Assembly: GCA_044378055.1 (NCBI GenBank)
Contig: JBILXY010000009.1
Location: forward strand, 1 to 36,135
Direction: 5' to 3'
Source: JBILXY01 sp044378055
GTDB lineage: Bacteria; Patescibacteriota; JACMRA01
DNA length: 36,135 nt
Shown here: positions 7,194 to 14,868 of the stretch, piece by piece
How the letters are laid out: every line of letters starts with the position of its first letter
Numbering within the stretch: the first letter of the stretch is position 1
Notes under the pieces: generated by a model
The model's database searches: none
What the model saw: only the letters and a program-made list of their open reading frames with translations
What the model was told of the DNA's origin: nothing
Program-made: the position numbers and the translations under genes

Positions 7194-7514
7194 TTAAATT
7201 TGAATATTGTTTTCTCTAATTGCTTCAGCTACGGCTGCTACTCTTCCTTCATAAATTAAACCATTTCGGTAAAAAACTACCTGATCATAATTTTTGCTCT
7301 TTAAAAAGTTAGCAACTTCCTTACCCACCAAAGCAGATTTTTCTACTTTAGTTCCAACTAACTTGTATGAATTAGTAGAGTAAATTGTTTTCTTAGTTAC
7401 AGGCTCTAATACCTGGGCAATAATATGCTTATTACTTCTTTTTACCAATACTACTGGTAAGTTAAAGTTAATTTTTACTAAGCTTCGTCTTTTTCTAATG
7501 TTTATTTTGGGCAT
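7194..7514 (-). CDS. rplR: Ribosomal protein uL18
   Basis: The 106-residue protein shows the uL18 pattern: basic N-terminus (KRRSLVKI), VVLVKRSNKHIIAQV, then VGKEVANFLKSKNYDQVVFYRNGLIYEGRV and AVAEAIREN near the end. uL18 binds 5S rRNA with uL5 and bL25. It is about ten residues shorter than the E. coli protein, mainly at the N-terminus. Confidence 0.94.
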   Translation of the reverse strand: MPKINIRKRRSLVKINFNLPVVLVKRSNKHIIAQVLEPVTKKTIYSTNSYKLVGTKVEKSALVGKEVANFLKSKNYDQVVFYRNGLIYEGRVAAVAEAIRENNIQI

Positions 7515-7516
7515 AA

Positions 7517-8059
7517 TTATTTACCTTTCTTTCCTACTTTCTTTCTGTAAACTCTTCCTGGGAATTTGAATCCTTTGTGTTTGTAAACTTCACAAGGCTT
7601 TCTATCGTGGATCATTGTAAAATAGTCTCCGATTAGTTGTTTATCGGAAGATTCTCCAGATAAAACATTTTTATTAAGTGAAAGTTTAATTCCAGCAGGA
7701 ATATCTAACACAACAGGGTGAGAAAACCCAATGTAAAGTGTTAATTTGTTAGCAAGTTCCATTCTGTAACCAACACCATTCAATTCTAATTCTTTTTTAA
7801 ATCCTACAGTTACACCTTCAATTAAATTAAAAATAATAGCTCTTGTAGTTCCCCAAATGGCTTTTTGATATTTATCATTTTCATCATCAATAAGAACATT
7901 AAGAGTTGATTCTTCTTGTTTTAGAGAAATATTTTTGTGAACTTTTTCAAGTTTTAATTCACCTCTTGGCCCACGAACTAGAACCACCCTGTTGGTGGAA
8001 TCAAAGTCTAAGGTTACTTGGCTTGGTATTGTAATGGTTTTTTTGCCTACTCTGGACAT
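7517..8059 (-). CDS. rplF: Ribosomal protein uL6
   Basis: At 180 residues this is normal for uL6, which lies near the factor-binding site of the 50S subunit. It starts MSRVGKKTITIP, has VRGPRGELKL, the VGFKKELELNGVGYRM repeat-domain signature and the C-terminal KGFKFPGRVYRKKVGKKG. There are only two bases between it and rplR. Confidence 0.96.
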   Translation of the reverse strand: MSRVGKKTITIPSQVTLDFDSTNRVVLVRGPRGELKLEKVHKNISLKQEESTLNVLIDDENDKYQKAIWGTTRAIIFNLIEGVTVGFKKELELNGVGYRMELANKLTLYIGFSHPVVLDIPAGIKLSLNKNVLSGESSDKQLIGDYFTMIHDRKPCEVYKHKGFKFPGRVYRKKVGKKGK

Positions 8060-8110
8060 ATCAATGGCTATTTAAAAGAAATTTGTATATTGTGTGTTGT
8101 CAAGATTCTA

Positions 8111-8482
8111 TTAGAATACTTGGAAAAGAAGTTCACCTCCAATCTTTTCTTTTTGGGCTTCAAAGTTAGTTTTTACACCAGTTGAAGTAGTTAGAAGATT
8201 AAACCCAACTCCTCCGACGATTCTTGGAAGAGTCTCGTATGAAGTGTAAACTCTCTGACCTGGTTTAGATATTCTTTTAAGTTTGTGAACTTTCTTAAGA
8301 TTCAAGTTAATAGTAACTTCTCTTTCGGAAGGTTCAAAAGATTCAAAATATCCTAATCTTGTTAATTTCTTACAAAGATCTACTACTAGTTTGTTCTTTA
8401 AAACTTTTACTTCTGTTTTCTCCACCATAATTGTGTTATTAACTCTGGCTACGAAATCGCTGATTAAATCATTCATTGACAT
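8111..8482 (-). CDS. rpsH: Ribosomal protein uS8
   Basis: The 123-residue protein starts MSMNDLISDFVARVNN and carries the RNA-binding C-terminal half KRISKPGQRVYTSYETLPRI. The usual closing signature (STSxGVMTxxEAxxxxxGGExLxxxW) reads TSTGVKTNFEAQKEKIGGELLFQVF, so the final Trp is replaced. uS8 organises the central domain of 16S rRNA. The 51-base gap to rplF is among the longest in the operon. Confidence 0.94.
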   Translation of the reverse strand: MSMNDLISDFVARVNNTIMVEKTEVKVLKNKLVVDLCKKLTRLGYFESFEPSEREVTINLNLKKVHKLKRISKPGQRVYTSYETLPRIVGGVGFNLLTTSTGVKTNFEAQKEKIGGELLFQVF

Positions 8483-8494
8483 ATATATTATAAA

Positions 8495-8680
8495 TTACCT
8501 GCTGCTTTTAAAAAATCCGTTTAATTCTCCTTTGTTTGCTGCTTCACGAATGCAGATTCTGCACATGTCGAAAAATTTCATGTAACCATGCACTCTTCCA
8601 CATTTTTTACACCTTCTAACTATCCTTGTGGAATATTTAGGAGTGCGTTCTGCTTTTATTATCAATGCTTTTCTTGCCAT
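8495..8680 (-). CDS. rpsZ: Ribosomal protein uS14, zinc-binding type
   Basis: The 61-residue protein has the four zinc-coordinating cysteines in CKKCGR and CRIC, plus the C-terminal helix ending NGFFKSSR. Being the short C+ form, it depends on zinc; no zinc-free paralogue is visible here. It lies between rplE and rpsH, the normal place. Confidence 0.95.
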   Translation of the reverse strand: MARKALIIKAERTPKYSTRIVRRCKKCGRVHGYMKFFDMCRICIREAANKGELNGFFKSSR

Positions 8681-8703
8681 ATATTATATTGTTATCTTTG
8701 GTA

Positions 8704-9261
8704 TTATCTTTTAAATGGGAAATTTAGTTTTTCTAAAAGCAGTTTATTGTTAACTGTTGACTGCTTAAAGGTTATATTTAATTGTAGTCCGAAATTAACG
8801 GTAGTGTCAAATCCTACTGCTGGAAAAATGTTTGCATTATCTAATCCAAGACTGTAGCTGGTATTATTTGCGTCAAAAGAAGCTTTAATTCCTTTGAAAT
8901 CTCTACTTCTTGGTAAGGCAACATAAACAAGATTAAGTAAAAAGTCGTACATTTTTAATCCTCTTAAAGTTACCATCAAGCCAACGGTATCACCTTTTCT
9001 TAATTTGAAAGCAGCAATTGATTTAGAACTTAAAATTACCTTGGGTTTCTGGCCAGTTAATTTTTCTAGGTATTCACCAACTTCTTGTTTCTGCTTTGGA
9101 TCAAATTTGTTTCCTACACCTACATTAATTGAAATTTTAGAAATTCCTGGAAGAGCAAATGGATTAACTGTTCCTAGATCTTTGCTTACTAAAGCTAAAG
9201 CTCCATCTGAAAATTCCTTGGAGGTTATTTTTAAAGCAACTGTATTTTGTGATTTAGCCAT
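8704..9261 (-). CDS. rplE: Ribosomal protein uL5
   Basis: A 185-residue uL5, the 5S rRNA-binding protein of the central protuberance. The signature block ISKISINVGVGN, KAFKLRKGDTVGLMVTLRG, MYDFLLNLV…LPRSRDFKG is intact. N-terminal residues before about 30 are more variable than usual and lack the typical YxxxxxP start. Confidence 0.94.
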   Translation of the reverse strand: MAKSQNTVALKITSKEFSDGALALVSKDLGTVNPFALPGISKISINVGVGNKFDPKQKQEVGEYLEKLTGQKPKVILSSKSIAAFKLRKGDTVGLMVTLRGLKMYDFLLNLVYVALPRSRDFKGIKASFDANNTSYSLGLDNANIFPAVGFDTTVNFGLQLNITFKQSTVNNKLLLEKLNFPFKR

Positions 9262-9267
9262 ATATTC

Positions 9268-9696
9268 TTATTTAGTCTTGGTGGTTTCTTTTTTAGTTTC
9301 CTTTTTTGCAGGAGCAGTTTCAGTTAATTTAGCTAAAGCTTTTTTGGAAGTATAGTTCAAAGTTATTTCCTGAGAGTTTTTCTTTAAAACACGAACTTTC
9401 TTTCCATCCTTAAGTTCAATTTTTACTTTAGATACTTCGCCTTCAGAAGTAACCAATGATAAGTTGGATAGATCTAATAATCTATCGATTTCAAGTTGTT
9501 GGCCTGGTTGATTATAGGCAACATTCTTTTTTCTAAATTTAGCAATTTTAGGGATATTAGTTACAGCAGCGCGAAGTTGAGGCAACTTACCTGGTCTTTC
9601 CTTAGATACTACTTTAACAACTTGTCCAAGTGTACCTTTGTATTTTCCTGAAATAACTTTTACTTTATCTCCTGTTTGAATTTTTCTGATAGACAT
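9268..9696 (-). CDS. rplX: Ribosomal protein uL24 with lysine-rich tail
   Basis: The KOW motif is at the N-terminus (TGDKVKVISGKYKGTLGQVVKV), identifying uL24, which initiates 50S assembly. At 142 residues it exceeds the usual 100-110; the extra part is a low-complexity Lys/Glu/Thr/Ala tail (about 122-142). It starts two bases after rplN. Confidence 0.93.
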   Translation of the reverse strand: MSIRKIQTGDKVKVISGKYKGTLGQVVKVVSKERPGKLPQLRAAVTNIPKIAKFRKKNVAYNQPGQQLEIDRLLDLSNLSLVTSEGEVSKVKIELKDGKKVRVLKKNSQEITLNYTSKKALAKLTETAPAKKETKKETTKTK

Positions 9697-9697
9697 A

Positions 9698-10069
9698 TTA
9701 TAATACTTCTTCTGCTAATGAAACTACTTTGCTAAAACCTTCATCTCTTAATTCTCTGGCTACGGGTCCGAAGATACGAGTTGCGATTGGTTCTTTGCTT
9801 GCTTTATTTACAACGATTCCAGCGTTATCTGAAAATCTAATTGCACTTCCGTCCTTTCTTTTAATTGCAGCTTTTGTTCTAACAATTAAAATTGAAACTA
9901 CCTGACCTTTTCTTACTTTCCCATTTGGGGAAGATTTTTTTACTGATCCAACCACTATATCTCCTACTCCACAAGAGGCTCTGTGATTTTTTCCGTTAAC
10001 TGCAAATAACATAACTCGGTTTGCTCCAGAGTTATCTGCAATATTTACTATACTTCGTTCTTGTAACAT
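9698..10069 (-). CDS. rplN: Ribosomal protein uL14
   Basis: Standard length (123 residues). MLQERSIVNIADNSGANRVM opens the protein, followed by VGDIVVGSVKKSSPNGKVRKGQ and the C-terminal IFGPVARELRDEGFSKVVSLAEEVL. uL14 lies at the subunit interface and binds the silencing factor RsfS. It begins one base after the rplP stop codon. Confidence 0.97.
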   Translation of the reverse strand: MLQERSIVNIADNSGANRVMLFAVNGKNHRASCGVGDIVVGSVKKSSPNGKVRKGQVVSILIVRTKAAIKRKDGSAIRFSDNAGIVVNKASKEPIATRIFGPVARELRDEGFSKVVSLAEEVL

Positions 10070-10070
10070 A

Positions 10071-10496
10071 TTATATTAGATTATCGTTTCTTGAAATTAT
10101 TTTTGTGTTGAAAGGAAGCTTGTGACCTGCAATTCTAAAGGCTTCTCTTATTTTCTCTTCAGCTACTCCGCTTACTTCGAAAATAATTCTTCCTGGTTTA
10201 ACTGGAAACATGAAGTATTCTAAACTACCTGTTCCAACTCCCATAGGAATGTTACTTGCTTTTTTGGTAACTGGTCTTGAAGGAAAAACTCTAATGTAAA
10301 TTTTTGCTCCTTTGCACCTTCTACTAATTACCCTTCTAGCCGACTCAATTTGTCTGCTGGAAAGCCAGTTAGTTGACATGGCTTTTAGACCAAATTCACC
10401 ATTAACTAAAGTACTACCTCTTAATAGGGTGCCTTTTCGTGTTTGACCGTATCGATTAAACACTTTTCTATGGACGATCTTTTTTGGTGTAAGCAT
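10071..10496 (-). CDS. rplP: Ribosomal protein uL16 with altered PTC-proximal loop
   Basis: The protein is a normal 141 residues and recognisable from VHRKVFNRYGQTRKGT, IESARRVISRR, FPSRPVTKK and VKPGRIIFEVSGV. uL16 contacts the A-site tRNA and helps mature the peptidyl-transferase centre. The usual basic loop RMGKGKG reads PMGVGTG, losing an Arg and both Lys. The gene follows rpsQ rather than rpsC, and no rpmC is beside it. Confidence 0.95.
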   Translation of the reverse strand: MLTPKKIVHRKVFNRYGQTRKGTLLRGSTLVNGEFGLKAMSTNWLSSRQIESARRVISRRCKGAKIYIRVFPSRPVTKKASNIPMGVGTGSLEYFMFPVKPGRIIFEVSGVAEEKIREAFRIAGHKLPFNTKIISRNDNLI

Positions 10497-10506
10497 ATTC
10501 TATGGT

Positions 10507-10722
10507 TTATTCAACGACTCTGAATCTAATTGTTTTTGAAACAGGAATAGAAGGTTGAATTTCTACTTCTTGCCCAATAGTAAATTTAGTTGAGTCTGTG
10601 CAAGCTACTGCGTAACTTTTTTTAGTTTTAAATCTTTTCTTATATTTTGCGTGAAGCTTTGTAGTATAAACTACTACTGTTAAGGCTTTCTGCATTTTAT
10701 TCGAAGTTATAGTTCCAATCAT
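10507..10722 (-). CDS. rpsQ: Ribosomal protein uS17, displaced upstream of rplP
   Basis: The 71-residue OB-fold protein shows GTITSNKMQKALTVVVYTT, HAKYKKRFKTKKSYAVAC and IGQEVEIQPSIPVSKTIRFRVVE, the uS17 pattern; it is about ten residues shorter than E. coli uS17. uS17 is a primary binder of 16S rRNA. It stands between rpsC and rplP, whereas the ordinary order is rpsC-rplP-rpmC-rpsQ. Confidence 0.93.
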   Translation of the reverse strand: MIGTITSNKMQKALTVVVYTTKLHAKYKKRFKTKKSYAVACTDSTKFTIGQEVEIQPSIPVSKTIRFRVVE

Positions 10723-10726
10723 ATAT

Positions 10727-11410
10727 CTAGTAAGTGTAATTTGTCAATTTGTTTCCTTTATAAAGCATTACTTTAACTCCAATAATACCTGCAGCTGTTT
10801 TAGCATCTACATTAGCAGTATCAATAATAGAGCTAATTGTGTGTCTTGGAATACTTCCAAAAGCTAGTTCTTCTTTTCTAGCAATTTCGGCCTTGTTTAA
10901 TCTACCTTTTACAGTAATTTTAGCACCTTGAATGCCAGAATACTTAATTTTCTCTAGCATGGTTTTAATTAGTCTTCTGTAGGGAATATTTTTTTCTAAA
11001 GCCATTGCAATTTCACTTGCAATAACCTGAGATGATCTAAATGGATCTTTAAATTCTTCAATACTTACCTTCAAATCTTTTGGAAGATTAAATTTAGTAA
11101 CAAGATTTTGTCTTAATGCATTAATTGTTGCACCAGCTTTTCCAATAACTACACCAGGCTTAGTAACATATAGATATATTTCAACTCTTCTGAAGTATCT
11201 TCTTATGATTACTTCTACAAGTCCTGCAGCTTTAATTTCCTTTTTTACAAATTCGCGGATAGCTGAATCTTGGAAAAGAATTTTAGAATAGTTTCTGCCA
11301 GTGGCAAACCATACAGACTTTTGTAAAGTTGTTGGATCAGCTCCGGAAATTTCTACCTGAGATAAAGTTTGAAATGATCTAAACAGTTTTGTTGATATTT
11401 TTTGTCCCAT
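10727..11410 (-). CDS. rpsC: Ribosomal protein uS3
   Basis: The 227-residue protein has the N-terminal helix region, the type II KH domain with the GXXG-like VIGKAGATINAL loop (about 95-110) and the C-terminal uS3 domain with GVKGRLNKAEIARKE in the variant form VKGRLNKAEIARKEE. uS3 lines the mRNA entry tunnel and has helicase activity there. It lies five bases after rplV. Confidence 0.96.
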   Translation of the reverse strand: MGQKISTKLFRSFQTLSQVEISGADPTTLQKSVWFATGRNYSKILFQDSAIREFVKKEIKAAGLVEVIIRRYFRRVEIYLYVTKPGVVIGKAGATINALRQNLVTKFNLPKDLKVSIEEFKDPFRSSQVIASEIAMALEKNIPYRRLIKTMLEKIKYSGIQGAKITVKGRLNKAEIARKEELAFGSIPRHTISSIIDTANVDAKTAAGIIGVKVMLYKGNKLTNYTY

Positions 11411-11414
11411 ATTA

Positions 11415-11795
11415 TTATTTAATCTTTGATTTTGCTTTACCTTTTGTCAAAATTTCGCTGAAAGGTTTAAGCATCACTTTTAATCTTGATGTTCTTCTTC
11501 TGATTTTAAAAGCTGATCCTCTTGCACGAGGTACAAAACGGTATAAGATTTTATCTTCTTCAGCAACAATCTCGGAAACTACATATGATTTATACTCAGC
11601 TTCAGTGATTTTTAAATTATTAGCAGCATTCTTTAATAAGTCAAAGAATTTTTTGTTTTTTCCTTTATTAAGGTGTTGAAGCTGTTCTAATGCTTGATCT
11701 AATTTTAATCCACGAATTACATTAAGTACTAATCTAGATTTTCTAGGAGAGTAATTGATAGTTGTACTGGCTGTGGTTCTTTTTGCAACTGACAT
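11415..11795 (-). CDS. rplV: Ribosomal protein uL22
   Basis: uL22 lines the exit tunnel with its long hairpin. The motifs YSPRKSRLVLNVIRGL, FFDLLKNAANN and the hairpin region RFVPRARGSAFKIRRRTS are clear. Length is 126 residues; the usual C-terminal end is extended by a short basic tail, KGKAKSKIK. Confidence 0.96.
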   Translation of the reverse strand: MSVAKRTTASTTINYSPRKSRLVLNVIRGLKLDQALEQLQHLNKGKNKKFFDLLKNAANNLKITEAEYKSYVVSEIVAEEDKILYRFVPRARGSAFKIRRRTSRLKVMLKPFSEILTKGKAKSKIK

Positions 11796-11796
11796 A

Positions 11797-12630
11797 TTAT
11801 TTTTTAATTCTTCTTTTAACTATAAACTTACTGCTTAATTTAGACTTACTTCTAGTTTTTACACCTAAAGCATGCTTACCCCAAGGTGTTTTTGGATAGG
11901 CCATACCGATAGAGTTGGAAGCTTCTCCTCCTCCGTGAGGGTGATCAACTGGGTTCATAACTTTACCTCTTACAGTTGGTCTGATTCCCATATGTCTGCT
12001 TCTTCCAGCTTTACCTAAACGAACAAGGTTGTGAGCTTCATTGGAAACTCTGCTGATTACGCAAGAACATGTTTCTTGAAACTTTCTAATTTCACCAGAG
12101 GCTAATTTTAAAGTTACATATCCATCATCTTTAGCAGTAACAGTTGCGTAAGTTCCAGCAGATCTTAATAATCTAGAACCTTGGTTAGGTTTAAATTCAA
12201 CCTGAGAAACTGCAGTTCCAACTGGAACAAATTTTAATTGAACTTGGTTACCATCAACAATTTCGTTGGATGGAATATATTTTTTATCTACTTCAATACC
12301 TTGGCTGTTAATAATGTATTTTTTAACGCCACTTTGCAAGTCGGATACTAAACTAATAAAAGCTGTTCTTCCTGGATCGTATTCAACAGTTAACACTTTA
12401 AATCCTTCTGGGAAGTTTCTTTTGAAATCAATTTGTCTAATTAATTTTCTAGCACCACCACCTTGATGACGCACAGTTATTTTACCACTAGCATTTCTTC
12501 CTGCAGCTCTGGATTTTTTAACTAATAACTTCTTGAAAGGCTTGTCTGTGGTTAAGCTTTCCTTGTAATTAATAACAGAAGTTTTTCTCCTGGCATTAGT
12601 TGTTGGTTTATAAACTTTAATTGAAGACAT
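11797..12630 (-). CDS. rplB: Ribosomal protein uL2
   Basis: The 277-residue uL2 has the RNA-binding OB domain (VRHQGGGARKLIRQIDFKR), the SH3-like domain with the GTAVSQVEF strand, and the C-terminal loop NPVDHPHGGGE containing the conserved His near the peptidyl-transferase centre. It is essential for subunit association and catalysis. It is in its usual place between rplW-rpsS order partners, although rpsS follows it after the normal fashion on this strand. Confidence 0.97.
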   Translation of the reverse strand: MSSIKVYKPTTNARRKTSVINYKESLTTDKPFKKLLVKKSRAAGRNASGKITVRHQGGGARKLIRQIDFKRNFPEGFKVLTVEYDPGRTAFISLVSDLQSGVKKYIINSQGIEVDKKYIPSNEIVDGNQVQLKFVPVGTAVSQVEFKPNQGSRLLRSAGTYATVTAKDDGYVTLKLASGEIRKFQETCSCVISRVSNEAHNLVRLGKAGRSRHMGIRPTVRGKVMNPVDHPHGGGEASNSIGMAYPKTPWGKHALGVKTRSKSKLSSKFIVKRRIKK

Positions 12631-12633
12631 ATA

Positions 12634-12903
12634 TTATTTAGCTTTCTTACCACCGTGGCCTTTAAAAATAGTTGTAGGAGAAAATTCACCTAACTTGTGG
12701 CCTACCATGTCTTCAGTTACAAAAACATCAACATGCTTTTTTCCATTGTGTACACCAAAAGTAATACCTACAAAATCTGGAAGTATTGTGCTGGATCTGT
12801 ACCAAGTTTTAATGGTAGTTTTAGTTGTTGCAGCTTTAACTTTGGAAACCTTAGCAATTAGCTTTGGATCGCAAAATGGGCCTTTCTTTAATGAGCGTGA
12901 CAT
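12634..12903 (-). CDS. rpsS: Ribosomal protein uS19
   Basis: The 89-residue protein starts MSRSLKKGPFCDPKL and has the conserved TWYRSSTILPDFVGITFGVHNGKKH and GHKLGEFSPT blocks. uS19 forms the head of the 30S subunit with uS13. In transcription order it lies before rplB as read here from 12903 down to 12634, i.e. rplW, rpsS, rplB; the more common order is rplW, rplB, rpsS. Confidence 0.96.
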   Translation of the reverse strand: MSRSLKKGPFCDPKLIAKVSKVKAATTKTTIKTWYRSSTILPDFVGITFGVHNGKKHVDVFVTEDMVGHKLGEFSPTTIFKGHGGKKAK

Positions 12904-12905
12904 AT

Positions 12906-13196
12906 CTAAATTTCTAATGGGGTTTCGTTGCTAATTGTTTGTCCTAATTTTAATTTAACTAGGTATTTCTTTGGTCTTAATTGTCTTACTAAGTTGCCTC
13001 TTTTGCCTCTAACTTTTGATTTGATGTAAGGGTTTACAACACCTATGTTAATAACATCTAGACTTTGCTTCTTTAAAATTTTAGCAAGACTAATTTTATT
13101 TGGTTGATATTTTACATCGTCAAAAGAAATAGTAAAAATTCCTTGTTGTTGCAATAAATAGGCTTTTTCAGTTTCGTGTACTATAATTTTAGGCAT
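12906..13196 (-). CDS. rplW: Ribosomal protein uL23
   Basis: The 96-residue protein is recognised by HETEKAYLLQQQGIFTISF, the SLAKILKKQS helix and the basic loop VRGKRGNLVRQLRPKKY. uL23 sits at the exit tunnel and docks SRP and trigger factor. The usual E. coli-type VN-E-V-L motif is weak. It starts four bases after rplD. Confidence 0.93.
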   Translation of the reverse strand: MPKIIVHETEKAYLLQQQGIFTISFDDVKYQPNKISLAKILKKQSLDVINIGVVNPYIKSKVRGKRGNLVRQLRPKKYLVKLKLGQTISNETPLEI

Positions 13197-13200
13197 ATTC

Positions 13201-13827
13201 TTAGATTTGATTTAATTTAGTTTCTAAAGCTTCTTTTGCAGACTTAGTTAATACCAAGCTTTCTTTGTGAACTAACTTGAAAACTTTGATGTTGGCAACA
13301 TTAATTAATGTAACCTGAGTATTGCAAAAACCTTTAAGCATTTCTTTATCTGCAGTTGTGTAAGATAAAATTGTTTTTCTTTCAGTAATTCCGTTTCTTT
13401 CTAAAATTTCTACAGCAGATTTTGTTTTGTTTAAATCTAATTTTTCATCTAATTGGAATACTTTCTGATCAACCAATCTATCTTTTAAAATTGATTTTAA
13501 TGCAGCGATTCTTGCAGTTTTGTTAATTTTTCTATTCCAGTTCCTGTCGCTTCTTGGTCCAAAGGCTACACCTCCACCTACCCATAATGGTGACCTGATT
13601 GAGCCGTGCCTTGCTCTTCCTGTTCCTTTTTGTTTCCAAGGCTTTCTTCCGCCACCTCTTACTTCTGCTCTAGTTTTAGTATTAGCGTTGCCAGTACGAA
13701 GACTAAGCATTTCGCTTCTAATAACTTCAGCAAGTAGTTTAGCTCTTACTTCGTATTCTGTAAGAAAATCAAAAGCCGATTCTTGTGTGCTTTTTTTATC
13801 TGATAGTATGGTTATTTGTAGAGACAT
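13201..13827 (-). CDS. rplD: Ribosomal protein uL4
   Basis: The signature tunnel loop is intact: TRAEVRGGGRKPWKQKGTGRARHGS followed by PLWVGGGVAFGP (residues about 52-95). The globular domain continues to 208 residues. In many bacteria uL4 also represses its own operon; whether that holds here is not visible. Confidence 0.96.
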   Translation of the reverse strand: MSLQITILSDKKSTQESAFDFLTEYEVRAKLLAEVIRSEMLSLRTGNANTKTRAEVRGGGRKPWKQKGTGRARHGSIRSPLWVGGGVAFGPRSDRNWNRKINKTARIAALKSILKDRLVDQKVFQLDEKLDLNKTKSAVEILERNGITERKTILSYTTADKEMLKGFCNTQVTLINVANIKVFKLVHKESLVLTKSAKEALETKLNQI

Positions 13828-13831
13828 CTTT

Positions 13832-14434
13832 CTATTTATTCTTTAATATTTTTAATACACCTCCGTTTGGACCAGGCATAGAACCTTTTACGAATAGCAA
13901 ATTCTGTTCTAAATCAATGGCTAAAATTTTAGCTTTTCGAAGAGTTTGGTTTGCGTGTCCGCTGTGTCCTGCCATTTTCTTACCAATAACTGTTCTTTGT
14001 GGCCATCTCATACCAATAGAACCAGGGGCTCTTACATGGTCATGTCCGTGAGAAGCTGGTTGTCCGTGGAAACCCCATCTTTTAACAACACCTGTAAAAC
14101 CTTTTCCGATTGTTAAACCTGTGATATCTATAGTATCGTTTACGCTAAAACCGCTAATATCTAATTCTTTAATGTCTGAATCTAATGTTACTTTAAACTC
14201 TTCAACAGTTTGGAAATTAATTTGATCAGGGTGAAACTTCTGAACATGTCCTGTTTTAGATTTGTTTGTTCTATGTTTAGGGAATGCAGCAATTTGGACA
14301 GCATCGTAACCATCTTTTATTATTTCTTTTCTTTGAAGAATGTATTGCTTGTCGAACTGAATAGCAGTTACAGGTAAAGCCTTTCCTTCAACGAAGATTC
14401 TAGTCATTCCTAATTTTTTTGCAAAACCGTACAT
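13832..14434 (-). CDS. rplC: Ribosomal protein uL3
   Basis: A 200-residue uL3, which helps shape the peptidyl-transferase centre. GFTGVVKRWGFHGQPASHGHD is the diagnostic block, followed by GSIGMRWPQRTVIGKKMAGHSG. It opens MYGFAKKLGMTRIF, the normal uL3 start, two bases after the rpsJ stop. Confidence 0.97.
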   Translation of the reverse strand: MYGFAKKLGMTRIFVEGKALPVTAIQFDKQYILQRKEIIKDGYDAVQIAAFPKHRTNKSKTGHVQKFHPDQINFQTVEEFKVTLDSDIKELDISGFSVNDTIDITGLTIGKGFTGVVKRWGFHGQPASHGHDHVRAPGSIGMRWPQRTVIGKKMAGHSGHANQTLRKAKILAIDLEQNLLFVKGSMPGPNGGVLKILKNK

Positions 14435-14436
14435 AA

Positions 14437-14748
14437 TTAAATTGTTTCAATGTTTATCTCTACTCCAGCAGGTAAGGAAAGTGTCGATAAGTTGTTTACA
14501 ACTTCACTGCTGACATCGTTAATATCTATTAATCTTTTGTGGATTCTGGATTCTAATTTATCTTTAGATTTTTTGAAAACGAAAGTAGAACGATTGATGG
14601 TTACAATCTTTTTTCTTGTTTTCAATGGCACAGGGCCAATAACTTTAGATCCTGACTTAACAATCACTTGAACCAGTTTTTTTACGGCTTCTTCAAGTAC
14701 TTTGTGGTCAAAAGAATAAACTCTAACTCTCATTTTTGTTCCAGACAT
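14437..14748 (-). CDS. rpsJ: Ribosomal protein uS10, first gene of the operon
   Basis: The 103-residue protein has the uS10 pattern: MRVRVYSFDHKVLEEAVKKLV, GPVPLKTRKKIVTINRSTFVFKKSKD and LSLPAGVEINIETI. uS10 binds the 30S head and, in other bacteria, NusB during antitermination. It is preceded by a TTGACA 48 bases upstream and no other gene on this strand for 120 bases, so the ribosomal transcript starts here. Confidence 0.97.
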   Translation of the reverse strand: MSGTKMRVRVYSFDHKVLEEAVKKLVQVIVKSGSKVIGPVPLKTRKKIVTINRSTFVFKKSKDKLESRIHKRLIDINDVSSEVVNNLSTLSLPAGVEINIETI

Positions 14749-14773
14749 ATCGGTTAATAGGTAGCAGTATTAA

Positions 14774-14802
14774 TAAGTAAAAGAGGAATGACAGTTTGTC
14801 AA
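14774..14802 (-). promoter_or_regulatory. Probable promoter of the ribosomal protein operon
   Basis: TTGACA at 14802-14797 is the only good -35 box before rpsJ. The -10 is unclear: at 17-19 bases spacing the hexamers match at three or fewer positions. GACA-AAC-TGTC forms a short inverted repeat across the -35. The remaining 14803-14868 holds no other gene I can support; it includes a 14-base A/T palindrome at 14840-14853. Confidence 0.45.
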
Positions 14803-14868
14803 GGGTATCTAATTTCTGAAGGCTTTTGCTGACATCCTAAAAATTATAATTTTGATTCTTAAGTTAAT

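Noticed and set aside
14803..14868. Eight-codon frame (MSAKAFRN) seven bases after a TATAAT on the minus strand before the ribosomal operon
   Set aside because: No -35 box fits and the TATAAT is part of an A/T palindrome; too short to support as a leader peptide.
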